NCBI GenBank assembly: GCA_963809795.1
Contig: CAWELN010000011.1
Coordinates: 98,601-162,600 of the forward strand
Direction: 5' to 3'
Length of the DNA stretch: 64,000 nt
Source of the DNA: DASUAS01 sp963809795
GTDB taxonomy: Bacteria > Actinomycetota > Acidimicrobiia > IMCC26256 > DASPTH01
Positions 41,240-50,811 of the stretch are shown piece by piece (positions within the stretch are counted from its first letter, which is position 1; each line of letters opens with the position of its first letter). The notes below the pieces were generated by a model, which searched no databases, had not been told where the DNA came from, and saw only the letters and a program-made list of their open reading frames with translations. The translations under genes and the position numbers were made by a program.

Positions 41240-42070
41240 GTGGGGACCTGCATCGAGATCCGGCCGGTGACCCGGGCGATCGGGGCCGAGGTCGGCGGCA
41301 TCGACCTGCGGGAGCCCCTCACCGACCACGACGTCGCGACGCTGCGGCGGGCGCTCCTCGACCACCTGGTGCTCTTCTTCCGCGACCAGCACGTCGACGA
41401 CGCCGAGCAGCTGGCGTTCGCACTGCGCTTCGGTCCCCTGCACGTGTCGCCGCTGCAGACGGTGCACCAGGACGCCCCCGAGATCGTCGTGCTCGACCAG
41501 GTCCATCCCGTGGGCGAGGGCGCCGACGAGTGGCACAGCGACAACACGTTCATCGCCGAGCCCCCGATGGCGTCGATCCTGCGCGCGGTGCAGCTCCCGG
41601 AGCTCGGTGGTGACACCTGCTTCGCCAGCATGTACGCGGCGTACGAGGCGTTGTCGCCACCGATGCGCGCGTTGCTCGACGGCATGCGCGCCGTCCACGA
41701 CATCACCCGCTCGCTGCAGAAGGCGATCCGCGACGGGCACTCCTCTCTCGATCTCGCCGAGATGCAGCAGCGGTGCCCGCCGGTCGAGCACAACGTCGTC
41801 GTCACCCATCCCGAGACGGGGCGCAAGGCGCTGTTCCTGAACCGCAACTCGACGACGCGCCTGACGGGGCTCAGCGAACGAGAGAACGACGTGCTCCTCC
41901 CGTTCCTGTTCGACCACGTACGGTCGCCCGAGTTCCAGTGCCGCTTCCATTGGGCGCCGGGCTCGATCGCGTTCTGGGACAACCGTGCCGTGCAGCACTA
42001 TGCGGTCGCCGACTACCTCGAGCGCCGGGTGATGCACCGCGCCACCATCGCCGGGCCGGTGGCGCGGTGA
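41240..42070 (+). CDS. TauD/TfdA-family Fe(II)/2-oxoglutarate dioxygenase
   Basis: A 276-residue oxygenase starting with GTG at 41240, three bases after AGGAGG. It has IRPVTRAIGAEVGGIDLREP, the His-x-Asp pair in ADEWHSDNTFIAEPP, the distal His in WDNRAVQHYAVADY and the Arg in RRVMHRATIAG. Relatives hydroxylate taurine, 2,4-D, alkyl sulfates or carnitine precursors, releasing a leaving group. The substrate here is unknown. The MarR gene follows with a GTGA overlap, so its ligand is probably the substrate or product of this enzyme. Confidence 0.9.
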   Translation: MGTCIEIRPVTRAIGAEVGGIDLREPLTDHDVATLRRALLDHLVLFFRDQHVDDAEQLAFALRFGPLHVSPLQTVHQDAPEIVVLDQVHPVGEGADEWHSDNTFIAEPPMASILRAVQLPELGGDTCFASMYAAYEALSPPMRALLDGMRAVHDITRSLQKAIRDGHSSLDLAEMQQRCPPVEHNVVVTHPETGRKALFLNRNSTTRLTGLSERENDVLLPFLFDHVRSPEFQCRFHWAPGSIAFWDNRAVQHYAVADYLERRVMHRATIAGPVAR

Positions 42071-42570
42071 CGATCGACTACGAAGCGCGCTACCTGTCCG
42101 AGCCGGGCGCGGTCGGTCTGTTCACCCGGCTCACGCGCGTCGGGCTCCTCGTCGACGCCTTCCAGCACCGGTGCCTCGATCCGTTCGGGCTGCGGTTCAT
42201 CGACTACTCGGTGCTGCGGGTGCTCGAGCTCGTCGGCGAGCCGCACCGCATGTCGCCGACGGAGCTGAGCGAGATCGTGGTCCGGTCGAGCGGCGGCATG
42301 ACCCAGATCCTCGATCGGCTCGAGCGGGGCGGCCTGGTCGAGCGCATGCCGGATCCCGCCGACCGCCGGAAGGTGCTGGTGGGCCTCACCGCGGCGGGCA
42401 TGCGCACCGCCGACGCCGCGAACGCGCGGTACGCGAGCGAACGCGAGCGCCTGCTGGCCGGGCTCTCGACCGGTGAGGTGCAGCAGCTCGACGACGCCAT
42501 CCACCGTCTGCTCGAGGTGATGCGGGCCGAGGACGCCGCCGACCGCCCGATCGAGCTCGAGCGCTCCTGA
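42067..42570 (+). CDS. MarR-family transcriptional regulator
   Basis: A 167-residue winged-helix regulator, GTG at 42067 overlapping the TauD stop. The recognition region reads RMSPTELSEIVVRSSGGMTQ followed by ILDRLERGGLVERMPDPADR and RKVLVGLTAAG, the classic MarR helix and wing. It probably represses the divergent cupin and TauD units through the CTAAGA-T-TCTTAG palindrome at 41133 and releases it on ligand binding; the target is inference. Confidence 0.92.
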   Translation: MTIDYEARYLSEPGAVGLFTRLTRVGLLVDAFQHRCLDPFGLRFIDYSVLRVLELVGEPHRMSPTELSEIVVRSSGGMTQILDRLERGGLVERMPDPADRRKVLVGLTAAGMRTADAANARYASERERLLAGLSTGEVQQLDDAIHRLLEVMRAEDAADRPIELERS

Positions 42571-42582
42571 CCCGTCCTTCGG

Positions 42583-42962
42583 TCACGCCAGGGTCGTGGT
42601 GGCGCGCCCGGCCCGGATGGTGAGGAAGACCATGCCGTCCTCGCCCGCGGTGAACCCGTACTCGAAGCCGGCGGTCAGGACCACCGAGTCGTGGGTGCCG
42701 AGCGCACGACCGTCGGACATCGTGCAGCTGCCGTCGAGGAGCACGATCATCTCGTCGTGGTCGTGGCGGTGCAGCGGCACCGCGTAGCCGGGTGGGAACT
42801 CGGAGTACTGCGAGAAGAAGCCGCCCTCGCCGCGCGCCAGGAACTTGCGGCGGGCGCCCGCGCGTCGGGCCTCCTCCACCAGCTCGCGGGCGCGGTCGCG
42901 GCGCGCAGCTCGTCGGGCCAGTCGATCTCGTCGAGCACGAAGTAGCTCGGTCCGTCGGTCAT
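42583..42962 (-). CDS. Cupin-domain protein, frameshifted
   Basis: Starts with ATG at 42962 (MTDGPSYFVLDEIDWPDELR), overlapping the upstream TetR stop. Within 42886-42900 the frame shifts by one missing base. The rest reads ELVEEARRAGARRKFLARGE, then GYAVPLHRHDHDEMIVLLDG and GFEYGFTAGEDGMVFLTIRA to the stop at 42583, about 126 residues when repaired. It is close in sequence to the cupin at 39318-39695. Confidence 0.78.
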
Positions 42963-43588
42963 GGGCTCCTCCTCGGCTTGGGGCCCGCCAGCCCGCCCAG
43001 GAGCACGGCGAGATAGTCCTCGGCCACGTCGGCGGCGCGCTGCGGTCCCGCGGGTCGGAACCACCGCACGCTCACCCAGATCGCGTCCCGCATGAACCGG
43101 TACACCGCGGAGGCGGGGACGTCGGGCACGAAGTCGCCGGCCCGCATGCCCGCGTCCAGCACGCCGACCCACAGGCGCTCGGTCTCCTCCACCGCCTCCC
43201 GGAGGAACGCGAAGCGCGGGTAACGCACGAGCACGTTGTACTCGTCGAGCATCACCGACACCGCGGCGCGATCGGTCGTGAGCGCGCCGAACGCGGTGTG
43301 CACGAGCGCGCGCAGCGTCTCGACCGGCGGTTCCCCGGCGCTCAGGACGTCGCGGTACTGCGCGTCGATGCGCTCGAGGAAGTCGCGCAGCAGGGCCTCG
43401 ATCATCGACTCCTTCGAGTCGAAGTGGTGGTACAGGCTGCCCGAGAGGATGCCGGCGGCGTCGGCGATCTCGCGGACGGTCGTGCTCGCGTAGCCCTTGG
43501 CGGCGAAGAGCTCGGCGGCGATGGCGACGATCTCGGAGCGTCGCGCCGACACGAACCCGGGTTCGCGCGTGAGCGGATCGACGGTCAC
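42959..43588 (-). CDS. TetR-family regulator
   Basis: A 209-residue regulator, GTG at 43588, which overlaps the stop of hyuA. The helix-turn-helix is ASTTVREIADAAGILSGSLY followed by HHFDSKESMIEALLRDFLER. The C-terminal part matches the KstR2/FadR-like group in length and Trp pattern (WVSVRWFRPAG). It is the fourth gene from the hyuB promoter and is coupled to hyuA and the cupin, so it probably regulates this unit. Confidence 0.9.
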   Translation of the reverse strand: MTVDPLTREPGFVSARRSEIVAIAAELFAAKGYASTTVREIADAAGILSGSLYHHFDSKESMIEALLRDFLERIDAQYRDVLSAGEPPVETLRALVHTAFGALTTDRAAVSVMLDEYNVLVRYPRFAFLREAVEETERLWVGVLDAGMRAGDFVPDVPASAVYRFMRDAIWVSVRWFRPAGPQRAADVAEDYLAVLLGGLAGPKPRRSP

Positions 43589-45675
43589 CGGGCCAGCACC
43601 ACGTTCCGCCACCGGTCGACCGTCGCCGTCCGGTCGGGTGGCACCACCACGGTGGTGTCGGGTCCCTCGACGATCGCCGGGCCCCGGAGCCGGCTCCCCG
43701 GCGCCAGCCCGATCCAGTCGAACACCGGCGTCGTCACGAACCCACCCAGCTCGGCGAAGTGCGCGGCGCGCGCACGGGCGGGCGTCGCATCCACCGGGTC
43801 CGGCTCGGGGCTGTCGGCGCCGGCCAGGCGGGCGGCGGCGCGACGGACGACGCGGACGCGCGCCGAGGTCAGTTGGAGCCGGGATGCGGGCGCCACGCCG
43901 TACGCCGCGCCGTAGTGCTCGACGAAACCGGCGCGGAGCGTGTCGACGACGGCGCCATCGCGACGCGCCGCGACGGGGATCTCGAGCGCGTGCACCTGGC
44001 CCCGGACGCGCATCCCGACGAACCGCTCGACCACGAACGTCGCGTCGTCGCCATCGGGACCGATCTCCGCGCGAGCCCGCTGTTCGAGCTCGTCGAAGCC
44101 GCGCGCCAGCGCGGTGGCATCGAGGGTGTCGAGGTCGGCGGCGAAGGGCCGGCGCCACTCGGCGCCCGGGTCGGCGTGGGCCAGCCCGATCGCCGATGCC
44201 ACCCCCGCACCCCACGGCACCACCAATCGCCCAATCCCGAACTCGTCGGCGATGCGGCACGCGTGCATGGGACCGGCGCCGCCGAACGCGACCATCACGA
44301 ACGTGCGGGGATCGATGCCGCGCTGGACGGTCACGACGCGGATCGCGGCCGCCATGTTGGCGTTGACGATGTCGTGCACCGCACGCGCGGCGTCGACCGT
44401 GTCGAGACCCAGCGGACGCGCCACCGTTGCGTCGAGCGCGTCCCGTGCTCGCGGGGCGGACACCTGCACGCCGCCGGCGAGGCCCGTCGGCGCCAGGTAC
44501 CCGAGGACGAGGTCGGCGTCGGTGACCGTCGGCTCCGACCCGCCCCGCCCGTAGCACGCGGGCCCGGGATCGGCGCCGGCCGATCGCGGCCCGACCCGGA
44601 GCACGCCGGCATGCACGGTGGCGATGCTGCCACCGCCCGCGCCGACCTCGGCGAGGTCGACGACGGGGACCTTGAGGGGGATGCCGGTGCCGGCGCGGGC
44701 GCTCCCGAAGCTGCCCTTGCCACCCACCTGGAAGTCGTGCGCCACGCTCGGCCGGCCGCGACAGACGATGCCCGTCTTGGCGGTCGTGCCGCCCATGTCG
44801 AACGAGATGACGTCGTCGGCGCCGACCGCCCGACCCACGATGCCGGCCGCGGTGACGCCCGCCGCACCGCCGGATTCGACGGTGGTCACCGGCAGCGTCG
44901 CGGCGCGCGCCGCGCTCATCACGTCACCGGCGGAGTCCATGACCTGGATCGGGCACCGGATCCCGACCCCGCCCAGGCGCTCGCCGAGGCCGGCGAGGTA
45001 CTCGGACATCACCGGCGCGACGAGCGCGGAGATCACCGTGGTCATGGCGCGCTCGTACTCCCGCATCTCCGGCCACACGTCGGTCGAGCACACGACGTGG
45101 GCCACCGGGAGCGCCCTTCGCAGGGCGCGGGCGACGCGCTGCTCGTGGTCCGGGTGGGCGTACGAGTGCAGGAGGCAGACGGCGACGCCGACCGGCGCGC
45201 TCGCCACCACCTGCGTGACGACCTCGTCGATGGCGACATCGGTGAGCTCGATGACGGGTGTGCCGGTGGCGTCGACGCGCTCACGCACCTCGAAGGTGCG
45301 CCGGGCATCGACGGGCGGCGGCGCGGGCGTGTAGCGCAGGTCGTAGCGGTCCTCCTCGACGCGCGCTTCGCGGCCCAGGCGCAACAGGTCGCTGAAGCCC
45401 TCGGTCGTGACCAGGGCGACCGGGCCACCGGACCGCTGGAGGATCACGTTGGTGGCGAGGGTGGTGCCGTGCACGAAGCGGGTGACGGCGCTCGGGTCGA
45501 TCGACGCCTCCTGCAGCACGCAGGCCACGCCGTCGACCACGCCGACGGCCGGGTCGTGCGGGGTCGTGGGGACCTTCGCCGTGACCAGCGCGCCCGAGCC
45601 GTCGGTCAGCACGATGTCGGTGAAGGTGCCACCGACGTCGGCTCCGAGGGTCCAGTGGGGGTGCGCGCCGGTCAT
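43585..45675 (-). CDS. hyuA: Hydantoinase/oxoprolinase subunit A
   Basis: A 696-residue protein of the HyuA/oxoprolinase N-terminal family, ATP-dependent opening of a cyclic amide or carboxylation of a ketone (acetone or acetophenone carboxylase relatives). Marks: WTLGADVGGTFTDIVLTDGS (ATP-binding), FVHGTTLATNVILQRSGG, ISFDMGGTTAKTGIVCRGRP and AFGGAGPMHACRIADEFGI. Full-length for the family. Its start overlaps the stop of hyuB and its stop overlaps the TetR start. Confidence 0.93.
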   Translation of the reverse strand: MTGAHPHWTLGADVGGTFTDIVLTDGSGALVTAKVPTTPHDPAVGVVDGVACVLQEASIDPSAVTRFVHGTTLATNVILQRSGGPVALVTTEGFSDLLRLGREARVEEDRYDLRYTPAPPPVDARRTFEVRERVDATGTPVIELTDVAIDEVVTQVVASAPVGVAVCLLHSYAHPDHEQRVARALRRALPVAHVVCSTDVWPEMREYERAMTTVISALVAPVMSEYLAGLGERLGGVGIRCPIQVMDSAGDVMSAARAATLPVTTVESGGAAGVTAAGIVGRAVGADDVISFDMGGTTAKTGIVCRGRPSVAHDFQVGGKGSFGSARAGTGIPLKVPVVDLAEVGAGGGSIATVHAGVLRVGPRSAGADPGPACYGRGGSEPTVTDADLVLGYLAPTGLAGGVQVSAPRARDALDATVARPLGLDTVDAARAVHDIVNANMAAAIRVVTVQRGIDPRTFVMVAFGGAGPMHACRIADEFGIGRLVVPWGAGVASAIGLAHADPGAEWRRPFAADLDTLDATALARGFDELEQRARAEIGPDGDDATFVVERFVGMRVRGQVHALEIPVAARRDGAVVDTLRAGFVEHYGAAYGVAPASRLQLTSARVRVVRRAAARLAGADSPEPDPVDATPARARAAHFAELGGFVTTPVFDWIGLAPGSRLRGPAIVEGPDTTVVVPPDRTATVDRWRNVVLAR

Positions 45676-47352
45676 GCTTCGACCCCGTAGTCACGCGCCG
45701 CGCCCACCGAGCTGACCCGGCCGGTGGCGACGTCGTCACGCACGAGCGCGGGATCGCGACCACGCGCCGGTCCCAGCCCGCCGCCGCCGGAGGTCCGCAG
45801 CACGAAGCGGTCACCGGCGGCGAGGTGCACGTCGGCCTGGCGGGCGGCGAGCAGCTCGACGCGGCCGTCGCCCCGCTCGACCGAGAACGAGCCCGGGCGC
45901 CCGGGGTCGCCGCCCCGCGCACCGGGCGGCGGGAACTTCCCGATGCGGTCGCCCCGCACGGTGAGCCGGGCGTCGGCGAGCACCTCGATCACCGTCTCGA
46001 CCCCGAGGCCGCCGCGCCAGGTACCCGGACCGCCGGAGTCGGGGAGGAGCCGCGCCGACGCGCACGCGGAACGGGTACTGCGCCTCGAGCGGCTCGACCT
46101 GGGGGATGACCGAGCGGCCGCCGAGGAAGAACGCCCCGGTGGCATCGGCGCCGTCGGCGCCGTCGCGGGCGCCGAGCCCACCGAACTCGTAGAGGAGCGT
46201 GAGCCACGCGGTGCCGTCGGGGTGCGCGCCGCTCAGCGCGTACACGTGGATCAGCCCGCTGGCGGCGACCGCACGTTCGGGCGCGGCCTGCGCGAGCGCC
46301 TGCAGGATCGCCTCGGTGGCGGCCGCGACGCTCACGAGCCGTCCGCCGCACGCGGCCGGTGGGTCGGGGTTCACCAACGATCCCGGCGGCAGGTGCACCC
46401 GCAACGGCCGGAAGCACCCCTCGTTCATCGGGATGGTCGGGTCGGCGAAGCAGCGGATCGCGTACACGATGCCGGACAACGTCTGCGAGACCGACGCGTT
46501 GATCGCACCACGCGCCTGCGCCGACGTCCCCGCCAGGTCGACGTCGACCGTTCCGTCGGCGGCCAGCGTGACTGCGACGCACACTTCGAAGGTGCGCGCC
46601 TCGACCCCGTCGCTGTCGATGGTGAACGAGCTCTCGTACCGTCCTGGCGGCAGCTCGGCGAGCGATGCGCGCATCCGCCGTTCGGAGTCGCGCAGGTCGC
46701 GATCGACGACCGCCGCCACCTCGGCCGCGCCGAACCGGTCGTGCAGCTCGTCGACGCGGCGGGCGATCACGTTCACGCCCGCGACGAGCGCCTGCACGTC
46801 GCCCACGACCTTGTCGGGCGTGCGGCTGTTGCGACCGATGATGCGCATCACGTCGTCGACCGGCTCGCCCTCGCGCAGCAGGCGCACCGGCGGCAGGAGC
46901 AGGCCTTCCACGAACGTGTCGGTGGCCAGCGACGCCAATCCGGCGGCGGAGATCCCGCCGACGTCGGCGACGTGGATGAGCGTGCCGGCGAAGAACACGA
47001 CGCCGCCGTCCGCGAACACCGGACGGAACACGAGGATGTCGTTGGCGTGGATCCCGCCGCGGTAGGGATCGTTGAGCGCGAACACGTCGCCGGGCCGCAT
47101 CGTGGCGAGCGGGAAGTCCTCGACCAGCGACGGCAGCGCGCACCGCAGGCTGGCGGCGTGCATCAGGCTGGTGGCGGTCGACAACGTGACCAGTTGACCG
47201 CCGGCGTCGACCAGCGCGGCACAGGCGTCGGCGCCTTCCTGGATGTGCGAGCTGTGGCCGGCGCGCACCACGACGATGCTCGCCTCCTCGGCCGCGACCG
47301 CGAGCCCGTTGCGGACGATCTCGCCGGTGATGGCGTCGTCGACGGCGGTCAC
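45672..47352 (-). CDS. hyuB: Hydantoinase/oxoprolinase subunit B, frameshifted
   Basis: Starts at 47352 (MTAVDDAITGEIVRNGLAVA) with RAGHSSHIQEGADACAALVD, MRPGDVFALNDPYRGGIHAN and QARGAINASVSQTLSGIVYA, typical HyuB. At 46055-46056 one extra base shifts the frame. The remainder reads ARLLPDSGGPGTWRGGLGVE and FVLRTSGGGGLGPARGRDPA to 45672. The repaired length is 559 residues. With HyuA it should form a heteromeric ATP-dependent enzyme acting on a cyclic amide or ketone. Confidence 0.87.
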
Positions 47353-47368
47353 GGGGGAACCCTACCGA

Positions 47369-47384
47369 GCGCGCCCTAGCGCGC
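47369..47384. promoter_or_regulatory. Stem-loop GCGCGC-CCTA-GCGCGC in a divergent promoter gap
   Basis: Six-base arms with a 4-base loop lie in the 62-base gap between hyuB (minus) and the amidohydrolase (plus). It could be an operator shared by both genes. Confidence 0.4.
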
Positions 47385-47414
47385 GCTTGGTCGGTTCTGC
47401 TGTACTGGGCGCCG

Positions 47415-48563
47415 ATGCGCAACGGATTCAAGGTGTTCGACGCCGACGCCCACGTGGTGTACCCGCCCGACCTGTGGTCGCGGTTCCTCGACGAGCGCCA
47501 CCGGGACCGGGTCGGGCGACGGGCGCCGGCCGGGCTCGAGCACTACAACCCGGTGACCGTCGACGGCCGGTTCACCCAGCACACCACGACCATCTACGGG
47601 CAGTTCCAGAAGGCGATCAACTGGACCGCCGACGACATGGTCCGCAAGTACGGCGACATCGCGGTGGAGGGGTTCACCGGTGACCGGGTCGCCGCCGCCA
47701 TCGCGGTCGAGGGCGTCGACGCGATGGTGATCTACGGCCCGGAGTACGACATGTGGTTCGAGGGCATCGACCCCGAGCTCCAAGCCGCGATGGCACGCGC
47801 GTACAACCGGTGGGGCGAAGAGATGCGCGAGACGTCGGGTGGCATGGTGGTCACGTCGGCACCGGTGCCTCTGAACGACGTGGCCCGCGCGGTCGACGAG
47901 ATCCAGTACGCCCACGATCATCTCGGTGCCCGGTGCTTCTGGGCCCGACCCGACCAGTTCAACCACCGCAACCTGGGCGACCGCTACTACGACCCGGTCT
48001 ACGAGCTGCTCCAGGATCTGGACTGCGCGTTCGCGACCCACGAGTACATGGGGCTCAACGCGCCGACCGCGGGGTCCGACCGCTTCGACACGTTCACCGA
48101 GTGGCACACGGTCGTCCACCCGCACGAGGCGCAGTGCGCGATGCTCTCGATGATCGTGCACGGCGTGTTCGAGCGGTTCCCGCGCCTCCGGGTCGCCTAC
48201 ATGGAGGCCGGGTGCGGCTGGCTGCCCTCGTGGCTCCACCGGATCGACGAGCACCTCGAGCTCGCCGGCGCGGCCGAGGCGCCCGAGCTCACGAGGTCGG
48301 CCACCGAGTACTTCCGGCGCAACTGCTGGATCTCGACCGAGTGCGACGACCGCTTCGTGGCCGACGTCATGCGCTGGATGGGCGACGACCACATCGTGTT
48401 CGAGACCGACTTCCCACACCCGGACTCGAAGTACCCGAAGGCCACCGAGCACTTCCTGGCGCTCGAGCCCGACCTCATCGACGACCGCAGCAAGCGGAAG
48501 GTCCTGTGGGACAACGCGGTCGACCTGTACCGGTTCCCCGAGGGTTACCTGCCGGTGTCGTGA
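47415..48563 (+). CDS. Amidohydrolase (PF04909 type)
   Basis: A 382-residue paralogue with a complete N-terminal metal motif, FKVFDADAHVVYPPDLWSRF. Also FATHEYMGLNAPTAGSDRFD, FPRLRVAYMEAGCGWLPSWL and the C-terminal Asp in IVFETDFPHPDSKYPKATEH. It is divergent from hyuB and coupled to the following PaaK-like ligase by a GTGA overlap. Confidence 0.9.
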   Translation: MRNGFKVFDADAHVVYPPDLWSRFLDERHRDRVGRRAPAGLEHYNPVTVDGRFTQHTTTIYGQFQKAINWTADDMVRKYGDIAVEGFTGDRVAAAIAVEGVDAMVIYGPEYDMWFEGIDPELQAAMARAYNRWGEEMRETSGGMVVTSAPVPLNDVARAVDEIQYAHDHLGARCFWARPDQFNHRNLGDRYYDPVYELLQDLDCAFATHEYMGLNAPTAGSDRFDTFTEWHTVVHPHEAQCAMLSMIVHGVFERFPRLRVAYMEAGCGWLPSWLHRIDEHLELAGAAEAPELTRSATEYFRRNCWISTECDDRFVADVMRWMGDDHIVFETDFPHPDSKYPKATEHFLALEPDLIDDRSKRKVLWDNAVDLYRFPEGYLPVS

Positions 48564-49939
48564 GCGACTTCCGGCGCCCGTTCGAGGCGGTCGACTACGG
48601 CGAGATCATGCGGGCGTACCCGCCGCCGCCGGAGTACTTCGAGACCGCCTGGTCGGCGCCCCCGGAGGAGATCGAGCGGGTGCAGCTCGAGCGCCTCCAG
48701 GCCCGGGCGCTCACCGCGTCGAAGGTGCCGTTCTTCGCCCGCCGGTGGGCGGAGGCCGGGTTCGATCCGCGCTCGATCGCCACCCTGGACGACCTCTGGC
48801 GCGCGCCCTCCTACACCGTCGACGACATCCGCCGGAGCATCGAGGACCATCCGCCGTGGGGCGACTACCAGGGGGTGACGCCCCGCGACGCGCTCACCGA
48901 GCCCATGCGGGTGTTCATGTCGGGCGGCACGACGGGGAAGTCGCGGCCGACCTTCTACACGCAGTGGGACCGCGAGGTGGGCGCGCTGCTCACCGCCCGC
49001 GCCCTCTACATGCAGGGGATCCGCCCCGGCGACGTGGTGCTCAACTCGTGGGCCTACGGCACCCACAACGGCGCGTTCGCGTTCGACGAGGCCCTCCACC
49101 GTTGGCTCGACTGCGTCGTCGTCACGACCGGCACGGGCAACGTCACCAGCAGCGAGCGCCAGGTCGAGCTGGCCATCGAGTACCAGGCCGCCGCGATCCT
49201 GACGACCGGTGACTACCTCCTCCGCCTCGCCGACGTCGCGCGCGAGATGGGCTACGACCCGGCGGTCGACTTCACGCTGCACGCGTTGCCCAACATCGGC
49301 GACCGCGCGCTGCTCGAGTCGACGTTCGGTGTCGAGTGCTTCGAGTCGTACGGGTTCCACGAGGTGCAGTGGGTGTCGGTGGAGTGCCCGGCCCACGACG
49401 GGCTCCACATCTTCGAGGACGCCTTCGTGGTGCAGATCGTCGACCCCGAGAGCGGGGAGCCGCGCCCCGACGGCGAGCTCGGTGCGATCTGCATCACCGA
49501 GCTCTACAAGACCGGGAGCCCGCAGTTCCGCTACAACATCATGGACCTGTCGTTCCTCTACCCGCCCGGGCAGTGCGCCTGCGGGAGCTGGCTGCGCAAG
49601 ATGGCCCCGTTCGCGGGCCGCGGCGACAACATGGTGAAGCTGCGCGGCGTGAACGTGTGGCCCGAGGCCGTCGGCGAGCTCGCGCTCTCGGTCGACGGGG
49701 TCGCTCCCGACTGGTTCGTACGGGCGGTGCGGCGCGACGGGCGCGACGAGCTGGTGCTCTCGGTGGTCAGCGAGCGCGACTCGTCCGCCTTCCCGGCGAT
49801 CGCCACCGCGGTGGAGACTCGGCTCAGGGACCGCCTCGGCGTGCGCATCGCGGTCGAGGTGGTCGCGCCGGGCACGCTCGACGCGTGGACCGAGGTCGAC
49901 GTGTCGCCCAAGTTGAAGCGGTTCCGCGATGAACGCTGA
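48560..49939 (+). CDS. PaaK-like CoA ligase (phenylacetate-CoA ligase family)
   Basis: A 459-residue AMP-forming ligase starting with GTG at 48560. Marks: RVFMSGGTTGKSRPTFYTQW (the PaaK-type P-loop), ESYGFHEVQWVSVECPAHDG, GELGAICITELYKTGSPQFR, GRGDNMVKLRGVNVWPEAVG and the C-terminal VDVSPKLKRFRDER with Lys in the position used for adenylation. It activates an aromatic or other carboxylate to a CoA ester. The amidohydrolase in front may supply the acid. Confidence 0.88.
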   Translation: MSDFRRPFEAVDYGEIMRAYPPPPEYFETAWSAPPEEIERVQLERLQARALTASKVPFFARRWAEAGFDPRSIATLDDLWRAPSYTVDDIRRSIEDHPPWGDYQGVTPRDALTEPMRVFMSGGTTGKSRPTFYTQWDREVGALLTARALYMQGIRPGDVVLNSWAYGTHNGAFAFDEALHRWLDCVVVTTGTGNVTSSERQVELAIEYQAAAILTTGDYLLRLADVAREMGYDPAVDFTLHALPNIGDRALLESTFGVECFESYGFHEVQWVSVECPAHDGLHIFEDAFVVQIVDPESGEPRPDGELGAICITELYKTGSPQFRYNIMDLSFLYPPGQCACGSWLRKMAPFAGRGDNMVKLRGVNVWPEAVGELALSVDGVAPDWFVRAVRRDGRDELVLSVVSERDSSAFPAIATAVETRLRDRLGVRIAVEVVAPGTLDAWTEVDVSPKLKRFRDER

Positions 49940-50811
49940 CACCGTCGACACGTTGTCGAACGCGTTCACCGAGGACCGACGCGCGCTGTGGGACGGAGCG
50001 ATCGCCTCGCAGGGGGTGCAGGTGAAGGTCCGGCGCGACCAGCACGACTCCTTCGCCGATCCCGCCGCGCTGGTCGCGCGCATGGACGAGCTCGGGGTCG
50101 GCACGGTGCTGCTGGTCACCGGCGAGACCGGCCGCCACGCGCACTCGCAACCCGTACGACGTCGAGCACCTCGTGGCGCGCTGGGAGGAGACCGAGCAGC
50201 TGGTCGAGCGTTGGCCGGGGCGGTTCGCGGCGCTGGCCCTGATCGACCCCGAGCGCGGGATGACGGGCGTGCGCGCCACGCGGGCGCGCCTCGACCTCCC
50301 GTGGGTGGTCGGGTGCTACCTCCACACCCACAGCTGGGACCGCCGGCTCGACCACGCCGACTACTACCCGTACTACGCGGCCTGCGCCGACGCGGGCGTG
50401 CCGGTGGCGGCGCAGACCGGGACGTCGGGCGGCCTCATGCCGAGCGAGTGCGGGCATCCGATCTCGGTCGACCGGCCCGCGCTCTACTTCCGCGACACGA
50501 CGTTCGTGCTCTCGCACCTCGGTTGGCCGTGGACCGAGGAGGCGATCGCGATGGCGTTGAAGTTCCCCAACGTGTACCTGGGGACCGGCGCCTACCCGCC
50601 CCGGCACTGGCCCGGGGCGGTGGTCGACTTCCTGCGCGGCCCCGGCCGTACCAAGGTGATGTTCGCCACCAACTTCCCGACCGTGGGCCACCGCCACGCG
50701 CTGGCCCAGGTCGCGGAGCTGGGCCTGGCACCCGACGTCGAGGCCGCATTGCTCGGCGCCACCGCACGGCGCGTCTTCACCCGGCTGCAACAGAGGGGAG
50801 CGGAGTCATGA
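49929..50811 (+). CDS. Degenerate amidohydrolase-like protein, frameshifted
   Basis: Starts MNADTVDTLSNAFTEDRRAL at 49929, overlapping the ligase. At 50148 one extra base shifts the frame. It then continues NPYDVEHLVARWEETEQLVE, VVGCYLHTHSWDRRLDHADY, FVLSHLGWPWTEEAIAMALK and ends at 50811, 293 residues when repaired. The fold is the PF04909 barrel, but the N-terminal His-x-His is missing and the usual Asp (SDYPH) is Asn in MFATNFPTVGH. It may lack metal and work as a decarboxylase-like or partner protein. Confidence 0.78.

Noticed and set aside
11485..50811. Programmed ribosomal frameshifting
   Set aside because: The shifts occur in unrelated enzyme genes without slippery heptamers or downstream structures in common; consensus indels explain them better.
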